A stretch of DNA of 64,000 nucleotides from Vermamoeba vermiformis (Eukaryota > Tubulinea > Echinamoebida). The stretch is from positions 1 to 64,000 of the forward strand of contig JBEWZL010000044.1 of NCBI GenBank assembly GCA_045837725.1, in the 5' to 3' direction. This document shows positions 24,874 through 37,716 of this stretch, one piece after another (positions within the stretch are counted from its first letter, which is position 1; each line of letters starts with the position of its first letter). The position numbers and the translations under genes were made by a program. Below the pieces are notes generated by a model. The model was given only the letters and a program-made list of their open reading frames with translations, made no database searches and was not told where the DNA came from.

Positions 24874-25527
24874 TAGAAGCATCCAAACGTACGTTGAGAG
24901 ACGCGATCTACTTGGTGGCCCAACGTGCACGAAGACGTTGGGAGTGTGAAGTCTTTAAACTAGGGATAAGTGTTTTACTGCGCGTCCTTCACGAACAAAA
25001 TAAAATAAATTGACAAAATAAGAAACGTGCAGCGAGACGGAGATCCAGAGCGAATCACACTATTAGCAAAAAATAGCCGAGACACGTGACAATTTCCCTG
25101 GTGAAAGCGAAACGAGCAAATTGTGCAACGTAATCGGGGGCACTTTTCGGCTGGCACAATAGTATTTCGGAGGAACGGCAGCAAAATGGCCAAAAATAGA
25201 AAGGATCCGTATTGCGCATTCTGGATCTTTAATTGTAAACTTACCACAGCCAAAAGCTCGCTTTACGAATAATTCTAGAGAATTGCCTCGGTCGTGCTAC
25301 CTTCTTGAATTGAATTACAGCGACTACGTCGTGGTCGAGACTGCTGGAAGGGAGTCAAAGCTCGGATTGAACAATTGAATGTTAATCGCTGCGAGTTGCA
25401 TGTTTATCAAGTAATTCATACTATGTCCTAAAAAGGTAATGCTGTTACTGCGGATCAGTAGTTCCCGCGAAGATTTCGCGCGTCAAGAACGTTCGTCTGG
25501 GCGTCAAAGGACGTTGTGGAGCCGGCA
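24874..25527. other. Intergenic region
   Basis: About 650 bases with promoter potential for the small minus-strand gene. One open frame of 92 codons on the minus strand (24975-25253) lacks an ATG start and recognisable motifs and is not called. Confidence 0.4.
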
Positions 25528-25713
25528 ATGTCTTCCCTTGCAAACGCGTTGCTATCAGCGAGATTTTGTTCGATTCTAACAAAAGAAACTCGATCAGATC
25601 TAAATCCTCTCAATGAGGATTATTATTGTTCCGATACCGTCAAAAAAGACAACTTTTTAAGTATATCGGGCTTGTCTTTCGATCGAAGCAAATTGGATCT
25701 GGACGAGGTCTGA
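25528..25713 (+). CDS. Possible small protein or terminal exon, unknown function
   Basis: An ATG at 25528 opens 61 codons beginning MSSLANALLSARFCSILTKE and ending FDRSKLDLDEV, followed by an AT-rich tail with AATAAATAAATA-like polyadenylation signals. There is no family that I recognise and no clear intron. It may be the last exon of a gene starting upstream. Chance cannot be excluded. Confidence 0.3.
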   Translation: MSSLANALLSARFCSILTKETRSDLNPLNEDYYCSDTVKKDNFLSISGLSFDRSKLDLDEV

Positions 25714-25807
25714 AAATACCTAAAAACAGTCAAAATTGTAAATTTATTTGACACGCTGACCGCAATTAAACTTATAAATAAATAAATATACGTTAGATGG
25801 TGGCAAT

Positions 25808-28762
25808 TTATTCGCTCTCTGAAGAAGAAGAGTCACTGGCAGGCAGATTCAATCTGATCGACTTGCGTTTGTTGCCAGATCCTCCTGATTTAGGTTGAGC
25901 AGCGAACCATTTCTTAGTCTCGTTAATGGCTCTAATCCAAACCTGCAATATAACGCAATAAGTATTGGAATATCGAGAAACGCAGCAGGATAGGATTTCG
26001 CAAAGTTTGAAAAGTAAAATTAAATTTGTACACTACAAATGTAAGCTTTGCAAACAATTTCTTTTGTTAAATTACTAAATGCTAAGGGAAACGATTTAAA
26101 CACAAATTGATTCGATTTTGCGATAATTTCGATTTTAAAACTTACATCACGCTCTTCTTCGCTCTTGGCGCACAAAATGTACTTTCTGTTCGAATATTCC
26201 GTTTCAATTTCAAACGCCGCTTTCAACTTTTTGTTGCCAGTAGCCTTTTGCGATTCTTCTTCGTCCAATTCATTGACGCTTGATTCGCTCAAGTAGATCG
26301 CACCGTTGGTTTTAACTTGGTTCTGTTCCCGTAATATTATTAACTGAGATCGTATTATAAGTTGACACTTACCGATGGGTTCTCACTACGGTAGAACAGC
26401 AAGTACTCGCCTCTGCAAAGATAATGAATTAGAAAATATTCCATATTAGGCAATTTTAAATCATTACCGCAAAATGCAATAGCGCTTAACCATGCGGTTC
26501 TTGCTAGTCTTTCGGAATAAGAAACCGTTGATTTCATCAGGGACATTCATTAAGGACTTCAATTCCCGTTCTGATGCTTTGGATAATTCAAGCAGGTGCT
26601 CCAACTCCTGAATGCGGTCGCGCAATCTTTTAATGTCATCTGCATGGGCCTATTTAAGGTAAGTCTATTATTCATATTGGATCGCGATTACATACTTGTT
26701 TCTCATCGGAGAGTTGCTCCTCTTTGTCGCGAATCTGCTTGGCCATTTCTTCTTGGCGCTCTTCCCATTCCTTCTCATCTGATTCAATTTATTAACATAT
26801 TGCTATCAAACGTATTTTCGCTACTTACTTAGCTCGACAGTCTCTCTGTGCTTTCTTCTCGCTGCATCTCGTTTTTCGATCTCATCTCGAGTTTGTTGCT
26901 CGCGCTCATCGAACTCCTTGCGCAGTTCTTCCTCTTTCTCCTTAAGCTTCTCTGTAATGCGGTGTTCTTCGCGCAACAAGATTTCCTAAAATAAATTTCC
27001 GTTACGTAAGTCTCTGATCGGAATCCGAAAAAAAAGCTAATTATACGTCACCGGACTACGAATATCGATCCTAACCGATCTTTACCTTAATTTCTTCTTC
27101 TTTCTCGTGCAGTTGCTTGGTCAGCTTAACTTCGCGTGCTTTGTATTCAGCAACGATTTCACCGCCTTGCGCATCCAATTGTTCGCTCAAGTAGTTCGTC
27201 TTCAGATGCAACTCTTGAATCTCTTCTTTGAGATCCTTATTCTCTTTTCTGAGCTTGCCCACTTCGTCGGTAAGATCGTCTTCGATGTGTTTCAGTTCCA
27301 CGACTTCCTCGCTCAGCTCCACGATCTTCTTTTTCAAGTGCGAGACGTCTTCACCGGCCTTAGGTGCCTCGTCGACTAGGCCCATGTCAGGGTACTTCGA
27401 GAATAGAGTCGCAATAAACGCGAGATTCAAACGACCGTTGCCCTAATGTCAAGATCTCGTTAGCTCAGATTCACTAACGAGGTAAACAATTATAATATTG
27501 CTGATTCGTATAAGTACCTTAACAATATCGTTAGGAGAGACGAATTTTCTGCAGCCAAGCTGATCTGCGTACTTCAAGATCTGTTCGGCTCTTGAAAAGT
27601 TATCAGGAGCTTGTAAAGGAGTCAAAGGACAGGTCGATGCGTCCAATGAGTGCAAAAGGTATGTCAAAGCAACACCATCCTATAGAAACGGTGGTAAGTC
27701 AAACTGAAACGAACATGCGAAGTGGATTTGTACGTGCTTGAAGATCAGCGCTGAAATTGCTGACTTTTTTGTTGGCGCCACTCTTTGTCAGGTGGTAATT
27801 AAACCATTTAAGCAAAATTTCTTCGGCAGGCAATTCGGTATTAGCGAGTTCTGCGACTCTCTTCAGCAAACCAACCTGTTGGATTCAGATTCTTAGTTCC
27901 AATTCCGCAACGTGTCACAAAATCAAATTTTTAATATTAATAAAAGATCTTGTCAAAAAATAAGTAAATTTTAGCTTGAAGCAATAGCAAAATCTCTTCG
28001 TCGAAATCAAGCTCAGATCCAAAAGATTTTACGCAGTACTTACTCTCACGATTTGCCACAAAACACCCATAATAAGATGCGACTATAGGATATACAACCA
28101 TTAATATTACACTGATTTTTCCGTAATAAATTCGCTTACGGTGCCGGCTAAAAAGTCATTCGGACCAACATTAATGACTTGGCATTTTAACTCTCTTGCT
28201 GCATCTAAAACGGCCTATACGATATAGATAGTATTAATACGATATTGGGCTTTATAAATCAAGTAATATTAAAGTCATAGATACCTTGAGATTCTCTATC
28301 TTTTGAAATTTCTCTTGACCGGATCTAAATTTTGTGATAGGAGGTCGTTTAATAATGCCAGGCTCAATAGCATTGATCAAGTGGCTATGATTATATTAGA
28401 AAACAAAATTATATCGAAATATGTAGTCTCCTTACGTAAGCAAAACTCCATCCTCCACTTTGTGTGCGATCTCGTCACTTTCTGGGTCAATGTTGGCATC
28501 CTTAATCACGGAATTGATAAAATCAATAACACCTATACAATAATAACGCTTAATCTCTGCTTAAAGTCACAAACAAGAGGTTCGAAATTGCGGATCTGGA
28601 AAAATAAAATCTTTGGAGAATCTCTAAATTGCGTAATATTATTATATGACATGTCTTACCTCGAGTCTCTTCTTCATTTTCATAGTGCTTGACTGTAGTT
28701 TGACGGTCAAGTCCTGACTTTCTTCGGGAGTGCGTAGCAGCTGCTGCAGTGGATGTAGCCAT
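25808..28762 (-). CDS. Plastin-like calponin-homology, coiled-coil and PH-domain protein
   Basis: About fourteen exons (28660-28762, 28436-28532, 28285-28384, 28140-28214, 28044-28082, 27733-27875, 27518-27679, 27086-27442, 26829-26985, 26696-26778, 26468-26649, 26373-26412, 26146-26332, 25808-25942) encode this protein. First come two calponin-homology domains of the fimbrin/plastin type: [31 protein letters not shown], then [26 protein letters not shown] and [18 protein letters not shown]. Next is a long highly charged coiled coil ([20 protein letters not shown] onward to [16 protein letters not shown]). It ends with a pleckstrin-homology domain ([49 protein letters not shown]) and a Ser/acidic tail. 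Actin binding through CH plus membrane or phosphoinositide binding through PH is inferred. The CH-coil-PH combination resembles cortical actin linkers. Confidence 0.88.
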
Positions 28763-29201
28763 CTGATCTGACACTTAGACTGAGTAGAATAAGACGTGTG
28801 GGTGTTAATACAAATAAATAAGTATAAATGAAAAGATGTGCGCAAAGTCGGACCGGAAGAATCTTCGTTGTGAAAGCGAAAAGATTTTTTTGTCTCCTTC
28901 TTGCGAAGTGGATCTAGATCTCGGATTATCACGTGTACTTTTCGAATAATTCGGGGTACTGTGTGTCCGTAAAACTAAAGTACAACTCGCAAAGCTAAAA
29001 AGTGGAACTTGAACACGATTTCAAACTCCGTGAATTTGTGCAATGTTTCAAATCTGCTGCAACGAAAGATTCTGGCTCAGTATTTGCGAAAATAATAGTC
29101 ACAATAGACCCTCCTTATTATTAATGTGCAACTTAGGTTTCAAATTAAGCTCAAAAGATTTTTGTGGATCAAATCCCGATCATTATTTGTCAGATCGCAA
29201 A
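28763..29201. other. Divergent intergenic region
   Basis: This gap of 439 bases separates the CH-PH gene and CDC123. An open frame reaches into it from the CDC123 start, but it lacks conserved residues and the ATG at 29202 fits the family start. Confidence 0.45.
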
Positions 29202-30683
29202 ATGAAGCCAACAGTGCAACACATTGAAAATTGCCAGCTTCAAGCGTGGTATCCCACGTTTAAAAATGTAACTTTTAGTACTATCAGCTTACCTCTACCT
29301 GAGGAATTCGTAAAATTCTTGGGCGAGGACGGTATCTACTTTTCTGAAGGAGATCAGATCTATCCTGACTTTAAAAAAGAAGACGATGAGACAGAAGAAG
29401 ATAAAAATCAATGGGATACACAGGAGGCTGATAGCGTAAGCCAAAAAATTAAATTAAATAATTACGAATTATTTGCTAATTAGTAGGACGCTTAATATTT
29501 CCATCTTAGCTTACCTTAATTTAAGTACTTAATTTTCGTAATTATTAGGACCACGAAGAACAAGTAATTGTCAAAAAGTTTCCAGAACTCGAAAATCAGA
29601 TCAATGCTGCCATTGAGAAGCTCGGCGGTAAAGTGTTTCCGAAGCTTAATTGGAGCTCTCCAAAGGTAAGCAATAATATAGTGTTAGCAATATTAAGGAG
29701 CTTCATTGTTCTCGTTTCTGAATCTAGTTTGAAAATGCGCCAACTTTTTTTGCTCGTGTACTAAGCCGTTCTTAATTTAGGATGCTATATGGATGAGTTC
29801 TAATGGTTCCCTAGAGTGCAATAATGCCAATCAAGTCATTCTACTCTTGAAGAGTTCAGATCTTATTTTCTACGATGTCGATCACGCGTAAGATCTTTCC
29901 TTCATTCTTTAATTCTGGCATTATATCTAACAATATATTATTAGCTTTGCTCAATGTGATGATTCTAGCACCAAACCACCGACAAAATACTATTTGAACT
30001 TGCGAAAATGGCAAAACTTAACGCCTTCATCAGAATTTCGCTGCTTCGTCAAAAATAATTTATTAATAGGTACAATCATTATAAAGGATATCCTTTGTTT
30101 ATATACTCATATTTATATCTCTGTAGGAATATCACAACGAGAGTGCTCGACGTTTTATCCGCATTTGTTGGATGCCAAAAACAGCATTAAAGAAGCAATC
30201 GTTCAATTTTTCATGAACAACATTCAGAACAAATTTGCAGATCCAAACTGTATCCTAAAATACTATTATAATAGTATACGCTATACAATTTGTACTAACA
30301 AAAAGTTCCAGATCCAGATCCGATTTAGGATGTTATTTGCAAAATTTATTTCCTTAACTAATGTTATTTGCATAGTCGTTTGCGATGTCTATGTGACTAA
30401 AGAATATGACGTATGGCTAGTCGATATTAATCCGTTCATCGAAGATACCGAGTCACTGTTATTTTCATGGGACGAATTACTTGAAACAAATACTGATACA
30501 GCCGCCGCACAAGTTGTGGATTTTAGAATAATAGATGCTAATAATGTTATGCAGCCTAACATGAATTTAACGTCGCGTGTACCGTTTGATATGGTCGGAC
30601 TTTCACTCGAAGAATTTTCGAGCCAGTTAAGTGAACTCGAAGCGAAAATGAAACAAGCCGATGTAAATAGTGATACAGAATAA
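29202..30683 (+). CDS. CDC123: CDC123 / D123 family ATP-grasp protein, eIF2 assembly factor
   Basis: Exons 29202-29435, 29549-29665, 29781-29888, 29945-30069, 30127-30249 and 30376-30683 splice in frame. Family landmarks are [74 protein letters not shown] and the metal-binding end of the ATP-grasp fold, EYDVWLVDINPF. CDC123 binds eIF2gamma in the cytosol and promotes assembly of the eIF2 heterotrimer for translation initiation; in yeast it is essential. The acidic insertion DDETEEDKNQWDTQ after the first conserved block is typical. A new start inside exon 1 is unlikely because MKPTVQHIENCQLQAWYP aligns with the usual N-terminus. Confidence 0.93.
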
Positions 30684-30811
30684 ATACGGTTTTAGACATC
30701 ACGTGGCTCCTTCCATATTAGGAAATGCTTTTTTGGACCAAAAATTGAAACCCTTAGTATTTTATTTTTTGAATAACACGCAACACGCGTTTAATTATAT
30801 TAATATGCTCA

Positions 30812-33725
30812 ATGAAAGGTCGGGATAAGGCTAAGCCTATAACAAACGGGCCTGTATTCTTGCAGCCAATCGTTGCGGTATCAAAAAAGCAAGATGTGCT
30901 AGCAATCTTGTTAATTATCGCAGTCAATGTTGCTGTGTATTATAATTCATTATATGGAGATTTTTGCTTCGATGACCACTTGGCAATAGCAAATAATGGA
31001 GATAGCAATGGAGGTAATGACGTCATAGATTTTTACCTAATTTTAATTTTTATTGAAAAATCCCTCTCCAGCTCTTAACACGTACAAAATTAATTAATAA
31101 TACATATGATGTTATAAAATAGTTTTTACAAATTTTCTAAGCTGTTATTGTCGAGATCCGGGTTTTCATACTTTAATGACAGATCACCCATTCTTTGACA
31201 TGTGGAAGAATGACTTTTGGGGCCAAGATATTACAAAAGAAGATTCGCATAAGAGCTATCGACCTCTTACAGTCTTGACATTTAGACTCAATTACATGAT
31301 CCATCGTTGGTTGGGACTCGAAGAGAAAACAGGCGACAAAGGTACCATTAATAATAATAATGCATTAAAATAAGTAACTATTAATGTACTCATTTTTAGC
31401 GAGCCCATCCCTGTTAGCGTCGTTTCATCTCGTAAATAATTTTCTTCATACATCCGTTTCTTGCGCGGTGTACTTCTTAGCGAAGAAAGTGCTCGGGCAA
31501 ACTGTTGTATTTCGATATGAAGCCTCTGTTATCGCTGCATTATTATTTTCTGCTCATACAGTCCATACAGAAGCAATTACAGGTACGATAACGCATTTTT
31601 AAATTAATACCGCATCCGTTCTGAATTATTGGAAGACATTTTTATAATAAATAATATTATAGTTATAATATCTTCCTTTTAATTATGAATACTAATGGTG
31701 TTATTAATAGGTCTAGTTGGTCGAGCAGAGCCGCTCAGTCTGCTGTTCTGTTTGCTCGCGTTCTTTTCATTCGACAAAGCAGTCAAATTGCACACGACAA
31801 ACGACGCAACGTGGACACGATATTTTGGACTAGCAATGATTTGTTACATTATTGCAACGTTGTGCAAGGAGACGGGGTACACCATCCTTGCGATACTCAT
31901 TGCATGGGACGCGTTGATTTCAATGGACGTTCGCAAACGAAATTTTATCACTGATTTGCTCACTAATGCTGGTACGTAGAAAAAAAAATTCCGAGAAAAA
32001 ATTTAACACGTGTCTGACTCATACTTTGTGCTTAGGTTTCATTAAGAGAACGGTTCTGAATATATTCTTTGCATCACTGTATCTCATAGCCCGACGCCTT
32101 ATCACCGTACATTTCATCGTGCTCAATTACCGTCGCTTAGAAAATCCGATTGCGTTCATCGAAGACCACGTGTCGCGTTGGTTATCAAACGCGTGGTTAC
32201 ATTGCAATTATGCATGGAAAATGATTGCACCAATTCACCTCGCAGCTGATTGGTCATATAACTGCATCAAGCTCGTCGACTCAATTGCAGATCCGCGAAA
32301 CTTTTTCTCACTAGTCTTGTATGGAATGCTCGCATACGCCATCGTCTATGCCTTGAAGAATTTGCCCTTAAAAGGCAAGTCAATGGTCATTTCCGTTGTT
32401 TGGCTCATTGTGCCGTTCATTCCGGCCTCAAACATGTTCTTTTACGTTGGTAAGTGGCACGTGTCTTATTTGACACTTTGACACTTTGACACGTACTTAA
32501 CACGAGCTCCCTTCAGGCACGATGTTAGCTGAACGTATCTTGTACATGCCTTCAGTCGGATACTGCCTTCTATTGGCATTATTATACAACTACTTGCTCA
32601 CAAAGCTGCCAAAATTACGTCCAATTGTGCGCATTGCGTTCATTGCACTGATCATTTGGTACGGCTACTTGACAATTGAACGAAACAAAGATTGGGAGAA
32701 CGAAGAGTCGTTGTTCAAAAGGTACGTCATTCTGATGCATCAATGTTGACACGTGTCAATTGCTTCGAAAGTCTGACACGTGTCATATAGCAAACTTATG
32801 ATGATATTTTATGCTTGATAGTTCATTTCAGTTGTTAATAGTTTGATTTAGTGCCATGACGGTGTGTCCTGACAGTGCCAAAGTCCATTTCAACACTGGT
32901 ATTATGTGCCGCAGATACAAAGAGTGGAACGTAAGTGACCAATTAACACTTATTACAAGCCTCTAATTGAATACTATAGCAATCGATCTATCATTTCAAA
33001 CGTGCCAAAGAGATTGAGCCGCGTTACTGCGATGTCGATTATGAAATGGGCGTGTCATATTGGAGCGATGGAAAATCGAATGAAGGCATCGACTTGATGA
33101 AAAAAGGCCTTGACTGCAAATATACCGCTGTACGCGCCGTTCAATCTTTGCACACGATTTACAGCGAGTTGTTCAAGTTGTACCCGAACAACTTCCACTA
33201 TCAGACCCAATGGGCTGATATTTTATGCCGAATCAATCGTACTCATGAAGCTGCTGGTAAGTCCAAGTCCAATATTCTTCTACGAATTAGCAAAAATGAC
33301 ACTTTTGACGCTTTGATACTTTTTCTGCCTGTCATAATGCTACCCTTATTGAAAAAACATCATTTACTAACAGCATTATGTTTGTTAATATAGAGGCATA
33401 TACATCGAGTGGAGCAGGATTCAAAGACATGGGTGATTTAGATACGGCTCTGACTGTGTTTTTAACCGGGCTGAAATGCGAACCAAAACACGATTTGTTG
33501 AATTATTGGGCTGGTTATTGTTACCAAAGAAAAGGTCAAATTGACAAAGCATTAGAGCATTATTGGCGAGCTGCAACGAACACTAATCGAATTGAAGTCC
33601 AATCGCTTGAAGGCATGGCAACTATTTTGCAAGATCCGAAGTTGAGTGACACCAAGACCAATGTCAAGCATCAAAATTACTTGCGCAAGGTCACTGAACG
33701 CGTTAAAAATCTTAACCTCAAATAA
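30812..33725 (+). CDS. TMTC-like polytopic membrane protein with TPR repeats (putative O-mannosyltransferase)
   Basis: Nine exons (30812-31013, 31183-31341, 31400-31582, 31711-31971, 32036-32449, 32517-32721, 32852-32930, 32980-33255, 33394-33725) splice in frame. The N-terminal part has around ten hydrophobic helices. The luminal motif after helix 1 is [10 protein letters not shown] followed by KNDFWGQDI and [15 protein letters not shown], matching TMTC1-4 of animals, where DD is catalytic in GT-C mannosyltransferases. [19 protein letters not shown] marks the family DUF1736-like region. The C-terminal third has tetratricopeptide repeats ([55 protein letters not shown]). In animals TMTCs O-mannosylate cadherins in the ER. 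Presence in a microbe suggests a broader substrate range. Confidence 0.9.
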
Positions 33726-33756
33726 AGAATGTCATTGCTGTATCTCTGCTTTTGAT

Positions 33757-36700
33757 TTAATCCAAGTTCATTTCTTCGTCACCGCCCAAAGGAGATTGCT
33801 TGAAAATGTCTTTTTGAAGTAATTCCATTGCTGTAGGGCAAGGTAAAGCCTTGTTAGTGAGGAACTTTTTACTGCACTATACGCATACCTTCATGTGGTC
33901 CTGTCATCTCGCGCAGAAGATCTCTAAGCTGCTCAGTCAAGAGTGGTGCTTGATTTGTTTTGATGTCATTCCACACGTCATCAAATGTGTAGTTGTCTCC
34001 TTTTAAATGTGATTGACACGCCTAGAAAAGGTAATTGTCATTAATTTAGTTACTGTTTGGCGTACATGCCATTGATGCAAGTATTGCTCCTGCACCATAA
34101 ATGTCATCGGCAAAAGTAATTTTTCGACTTTTGATGGCCTCAGGTGATGCATAACCAGGTGTAAAGCCAAGTAAAGGTGCAGACCTGAAAAAGAACACTG
34201 GTTAAGAGATGTATATTGTATATTTTTGACCTACGTTTCTTGGGCATTTAAGATGTGTGAAAATGCAAAATCGATGAATTTGATGGACATGGTTCCATTT
34301 GTTCTGCAGACCAGGATATTGTTTGGAGTGATGTCACCATGTATCACCCTGAAAGAATGCAATTGTGCAATTGCCTTAATCAAGGATTAGCTAATTTGGC
34401 CCGTGACAGATGAATATCTTTTTACCTTGATAAGATGGTAAGTGTACTCAACTAGTTCGTTAACTGTGTCGACGCCGAATAGTTGATCGTCGTTCAAAAA
34501 TGACATCAAAATTGCACCACGGTTGGCCGTCATTTTTTGGTTCAATAATATTGGTGCCGATTCAAATCCGCTCTCTATGCGAAATAGTTAAAATAAGTGT
34601 TTAAAAATCTAATATATCTAAACGTACGTCTGAAATATTCGTAAATTTTCATCTCGTTTCGGATGCTCTCAACTCTTCTATCGATTTTTAACACGGCGAG
34701 CTGGCCGTGTACGGTACCCTTCATTATTGTGCATTCGTCGCTCTGTGTGACAATTTCTGTGTTAGCTTTGTTTAAATTGAACAAAAAATGGCACTTACAT
34801 AATCAAGCAGTTCAATTCGTTCAAACTTCCATTCCTTCACTAACGATGATTCAGAAATCTCAGCAACACAAACACTGAGATTCTGAACATTGAAATTCTG
34901 TGCGCCGCTCTCGTTTCGTGCATTGTTGTTATTATTCCGTGCATTAGTATCGCGGCGTTCTTTGACAGGAGAACTGGGTAGCGTCGTCTCCTCCTCCTTG
35001 GCGCGCTTCGTGGACGCTCGGATTGTAGCGACAATTTCGGAGAAAACGGCAATCTTTTCACCGAACCATTTCTTGAAATTTCGAGCTCTACAAACAAACG
35101 AACCTGTAAGACCTCATTGTCATCGACCCTTTCGTATCATACCTGCACACTTTCATGCGCCACAAAATGGCAGCGAGCTGTAAAAAGGCATCGAAGCTCA
35201 CGATTTGATCGGAAAATACTTCTCTGATGACTGTGTGCACTGCGAAGTTCTCTTGAGATACGCTCGTAGATTTGGACCTTGATTTCGTCAGGGGCTTCCC
35301 GGCAATCTCTCCCATCTCTCGCGCCAAAGACTTTGACCGCGGACGAATGAACGTCTCTTTTCTTTCCTCTTCGTTTGCGTTTCGCGCAAAATAAAGTCTG
35401 AGATGAGTGCAATTGCCGGTACCAAGAAAAACGACGGGAGTGTCAATGAGGTTTTGGAAACAAGCCAAGCAACCTGCAGCCTCTAACATGACTTTGAACC
35501 TTATTGACGTTAGCTAAAGTGACTCGTTATGACACTCACTTGTCGACGTCCGATTCGTCCTCCTTTTTGAGCTCCATCAGCAGATCTACGAGCAAAAACA
35601 AGTCATCTCCCATCTCGAACTCGTTAAGTTGGGCCTGACCGAACAAGTTGCCGTTGAACACTTGCCCTTCAGGTGTCAACAGAAAGTGCGCGTCATCTTT
35701 GTCTTCGTAACGCAACAGCCAGCCATCGGTGATAACAGGCTTAAGTCCAGCAATAAACTTGGCACGTGATTTCGACGAAAGCATTCGTTGGTTCAAAATA
35801 TTTTCGTGTATTTGTAGGGCTTCGAGGCTATTGTAAAACATTAAGTTTGGTTTCCCGAGAGACAGACAAACTTACCCTCCGACATCCGAATGAAGCCCAC
35901 AGAGTGCTAACAATGGACGATATAACGAGTTTTGCCAATAACTTTCATTTCGCTTGGCGTGGAAGAGCTTTGCAACCTTGGCAGTGTTAGTAAATCTAGA
36001 GCTGGAAAGGATCGTCCTACCTTGTTGTATAGTTTTACGACCTCTTTCATGTAATCCAAATATTCTTTATCGAAATAATCGATGAAGTAGTCTTTGTTGT
36101 TCACTGTTAACAATGGAGCAGAGGATTTGATCCGCAAACGAGGCAAGCTTTCGCGAGAAACGCTGGGGAAGATATGTTTCTGAAATACGTGTAAGTCATG
36201 CGTTATAGTCCAATTATTGATTTACATTACAGAAATACTGGGGTAGGTAGTAGAAGTTATGGCCGATAGCGCTGAGTATTCCTTCGTTTGTGGTAGCACC
36301 ACTAACAAATTTAATGCCTTCTTCGTTAATTTCTCTCTCCGTTATATTATTAGGACCGAGATTTTCATTATTTTGGTCGAGCTGCAGGCACATCTCAACA
36401 TTCGCTTTTTCTAAACCTAAAATTTGAAATTAATTTTAAGCCATAATAGATGAAAATAATTAATACATTTGTTGGCATCGAGGTAAACCGTATCTTGATC
36501 GAACAAGATTATTTCAGGATTGTTAGCGTTAGATGTCTCTTCTGCCCCTCTCACTACCGCTGTTGTCACTACATTTGAAAACTGCACGTCGTTAATCAAA
36601 GCACTGATTATTGTTTTTTGATATCGGTTGTTTTGTCGCTTCGGAATGGCAAGTTGCTTTTTGTAATCTCCGGGAAGTATGACCGTGACGATTATTTTGT

Positions 36701-36764
36701 CTATTATATAGTATAAATAATAATATTTCTAGTCGTCTCACTTACCTATTGTGTTTGACTCCAT
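33757..36764 (-). CDS. Crinkler-like protein with C-terminal protein kinase domain
   Basis: The gene begins at the ATG 36762-36764 with a six-residue exon and runs through about twelve exons to TAA at 33757-33759. The N-terminal region (36237-36700) is unassigned. A middle region holds VAKLFHAKRNESYWQNSLYR and WLLRYEDKDDAHFLLTPEGQ, resembling segments next to kinase domains in CRN-type proteins. The C-terminal kinase shows GQLAVLKID (ATP lysine), RNEMKIYEYF (helix C Glu), VIHGDITPNNILV (HGD in place of HRD), IKFIDFAFS (DFA in place of DFG), GYASPEA (APE region) and PTAMELLQKDIF at the end. The catalytic Asp and metal Asp are retained, so activity is possible though atypical. A decayed relative lies at 3608-4330. 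Several internal exon borders are approximate. Confidence 0.7.
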
Positions 36765-37716
36765 GTTGCAATAATTTGAAATAGCAAAAAATGGCGCCAT
36801 TTTTTCAGTCCGATAAGTACTTGTGATACAACAAGAGTCATATATTTATACGTATAAATACGATTTGTCAATAATCAAAGGCCGAGGAAGAAATGTCGTT
36901 GGAAATTGTTTTGGAGAGAGCTGATCGGATTTACAAGCCTGGGTAAAGATTATAATAATAGTCATATTCATTCGCATCATAAGATTGTTGGCAACAATTG
37001 TCTTTAATTCAAATATAATTTTTCGATTTTCAAATATCGTCATGGAAATTGTTCATATAAAAAATTAAGCATAAATATGAATTAAATTATTATATAGGAA
37101 ATGGTCTCTGGACACGTCGTCGTTACTACACCCGGTGGCTGAGACAACGTCTCTTTAAAGTAAAGAATTATCAATAACTACGGGACGAGATTGGACCAGA
37201 TTGGCCGAGAATGGACGAGAATTTGGTCGGAAAGTTTCCGCTTTATTACACACAATCGTCTGTCCGAAAAACCGCTTTCGCGCGGATTTATTATACAAAT
37301 TAAAATTATTTTCTAATAGTTGGTCGGGCTGTCAGCCCCCAACTATCTATCTCTATTAGGGCTACTGCTATAATACCAAACAGTAATGTCAACGCACCAA
37401 AGCATAACGCGATAGCGCAGTTAGCTCAGATCATTACAAAAGAATTTTCGAATCCGTAAGTCAAAGATCAACCAACCATTGAGAAGCCATTACGCTGCTT
37501 TCAACGAAAGAACCATTAATAATAATCTATTTTTGGTATCATAGCCAGTAAATATCGAAAGTTCGAAAGCCGGATCACCACCAATTTGCCCGAAACCTCC
37601 AACAAAGAAAAATCAGAAAAACGAAAAACAGCAACACAATAATTAGAAACGCATAAATAGGAATGACGAACATTTGACAAAAACATTCCGTTAAATCGAC
37701 TCACAAGTAGAACACA
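36765..37716. other. Divergent intergenic region
   Basis: About 950 bases with promoter potential for both flanking genes. There is a local repeat of GAGAATGGACGAGAATT-like words at 37185-37235. No gene is recognised. Confidence 0.45.

Noticed and set aside
24975-25253. 92-codon minus-strand frame with hydrophobic stretches
   Set aside because: It has no ATG start, no splice context and no family similarity that I can see.
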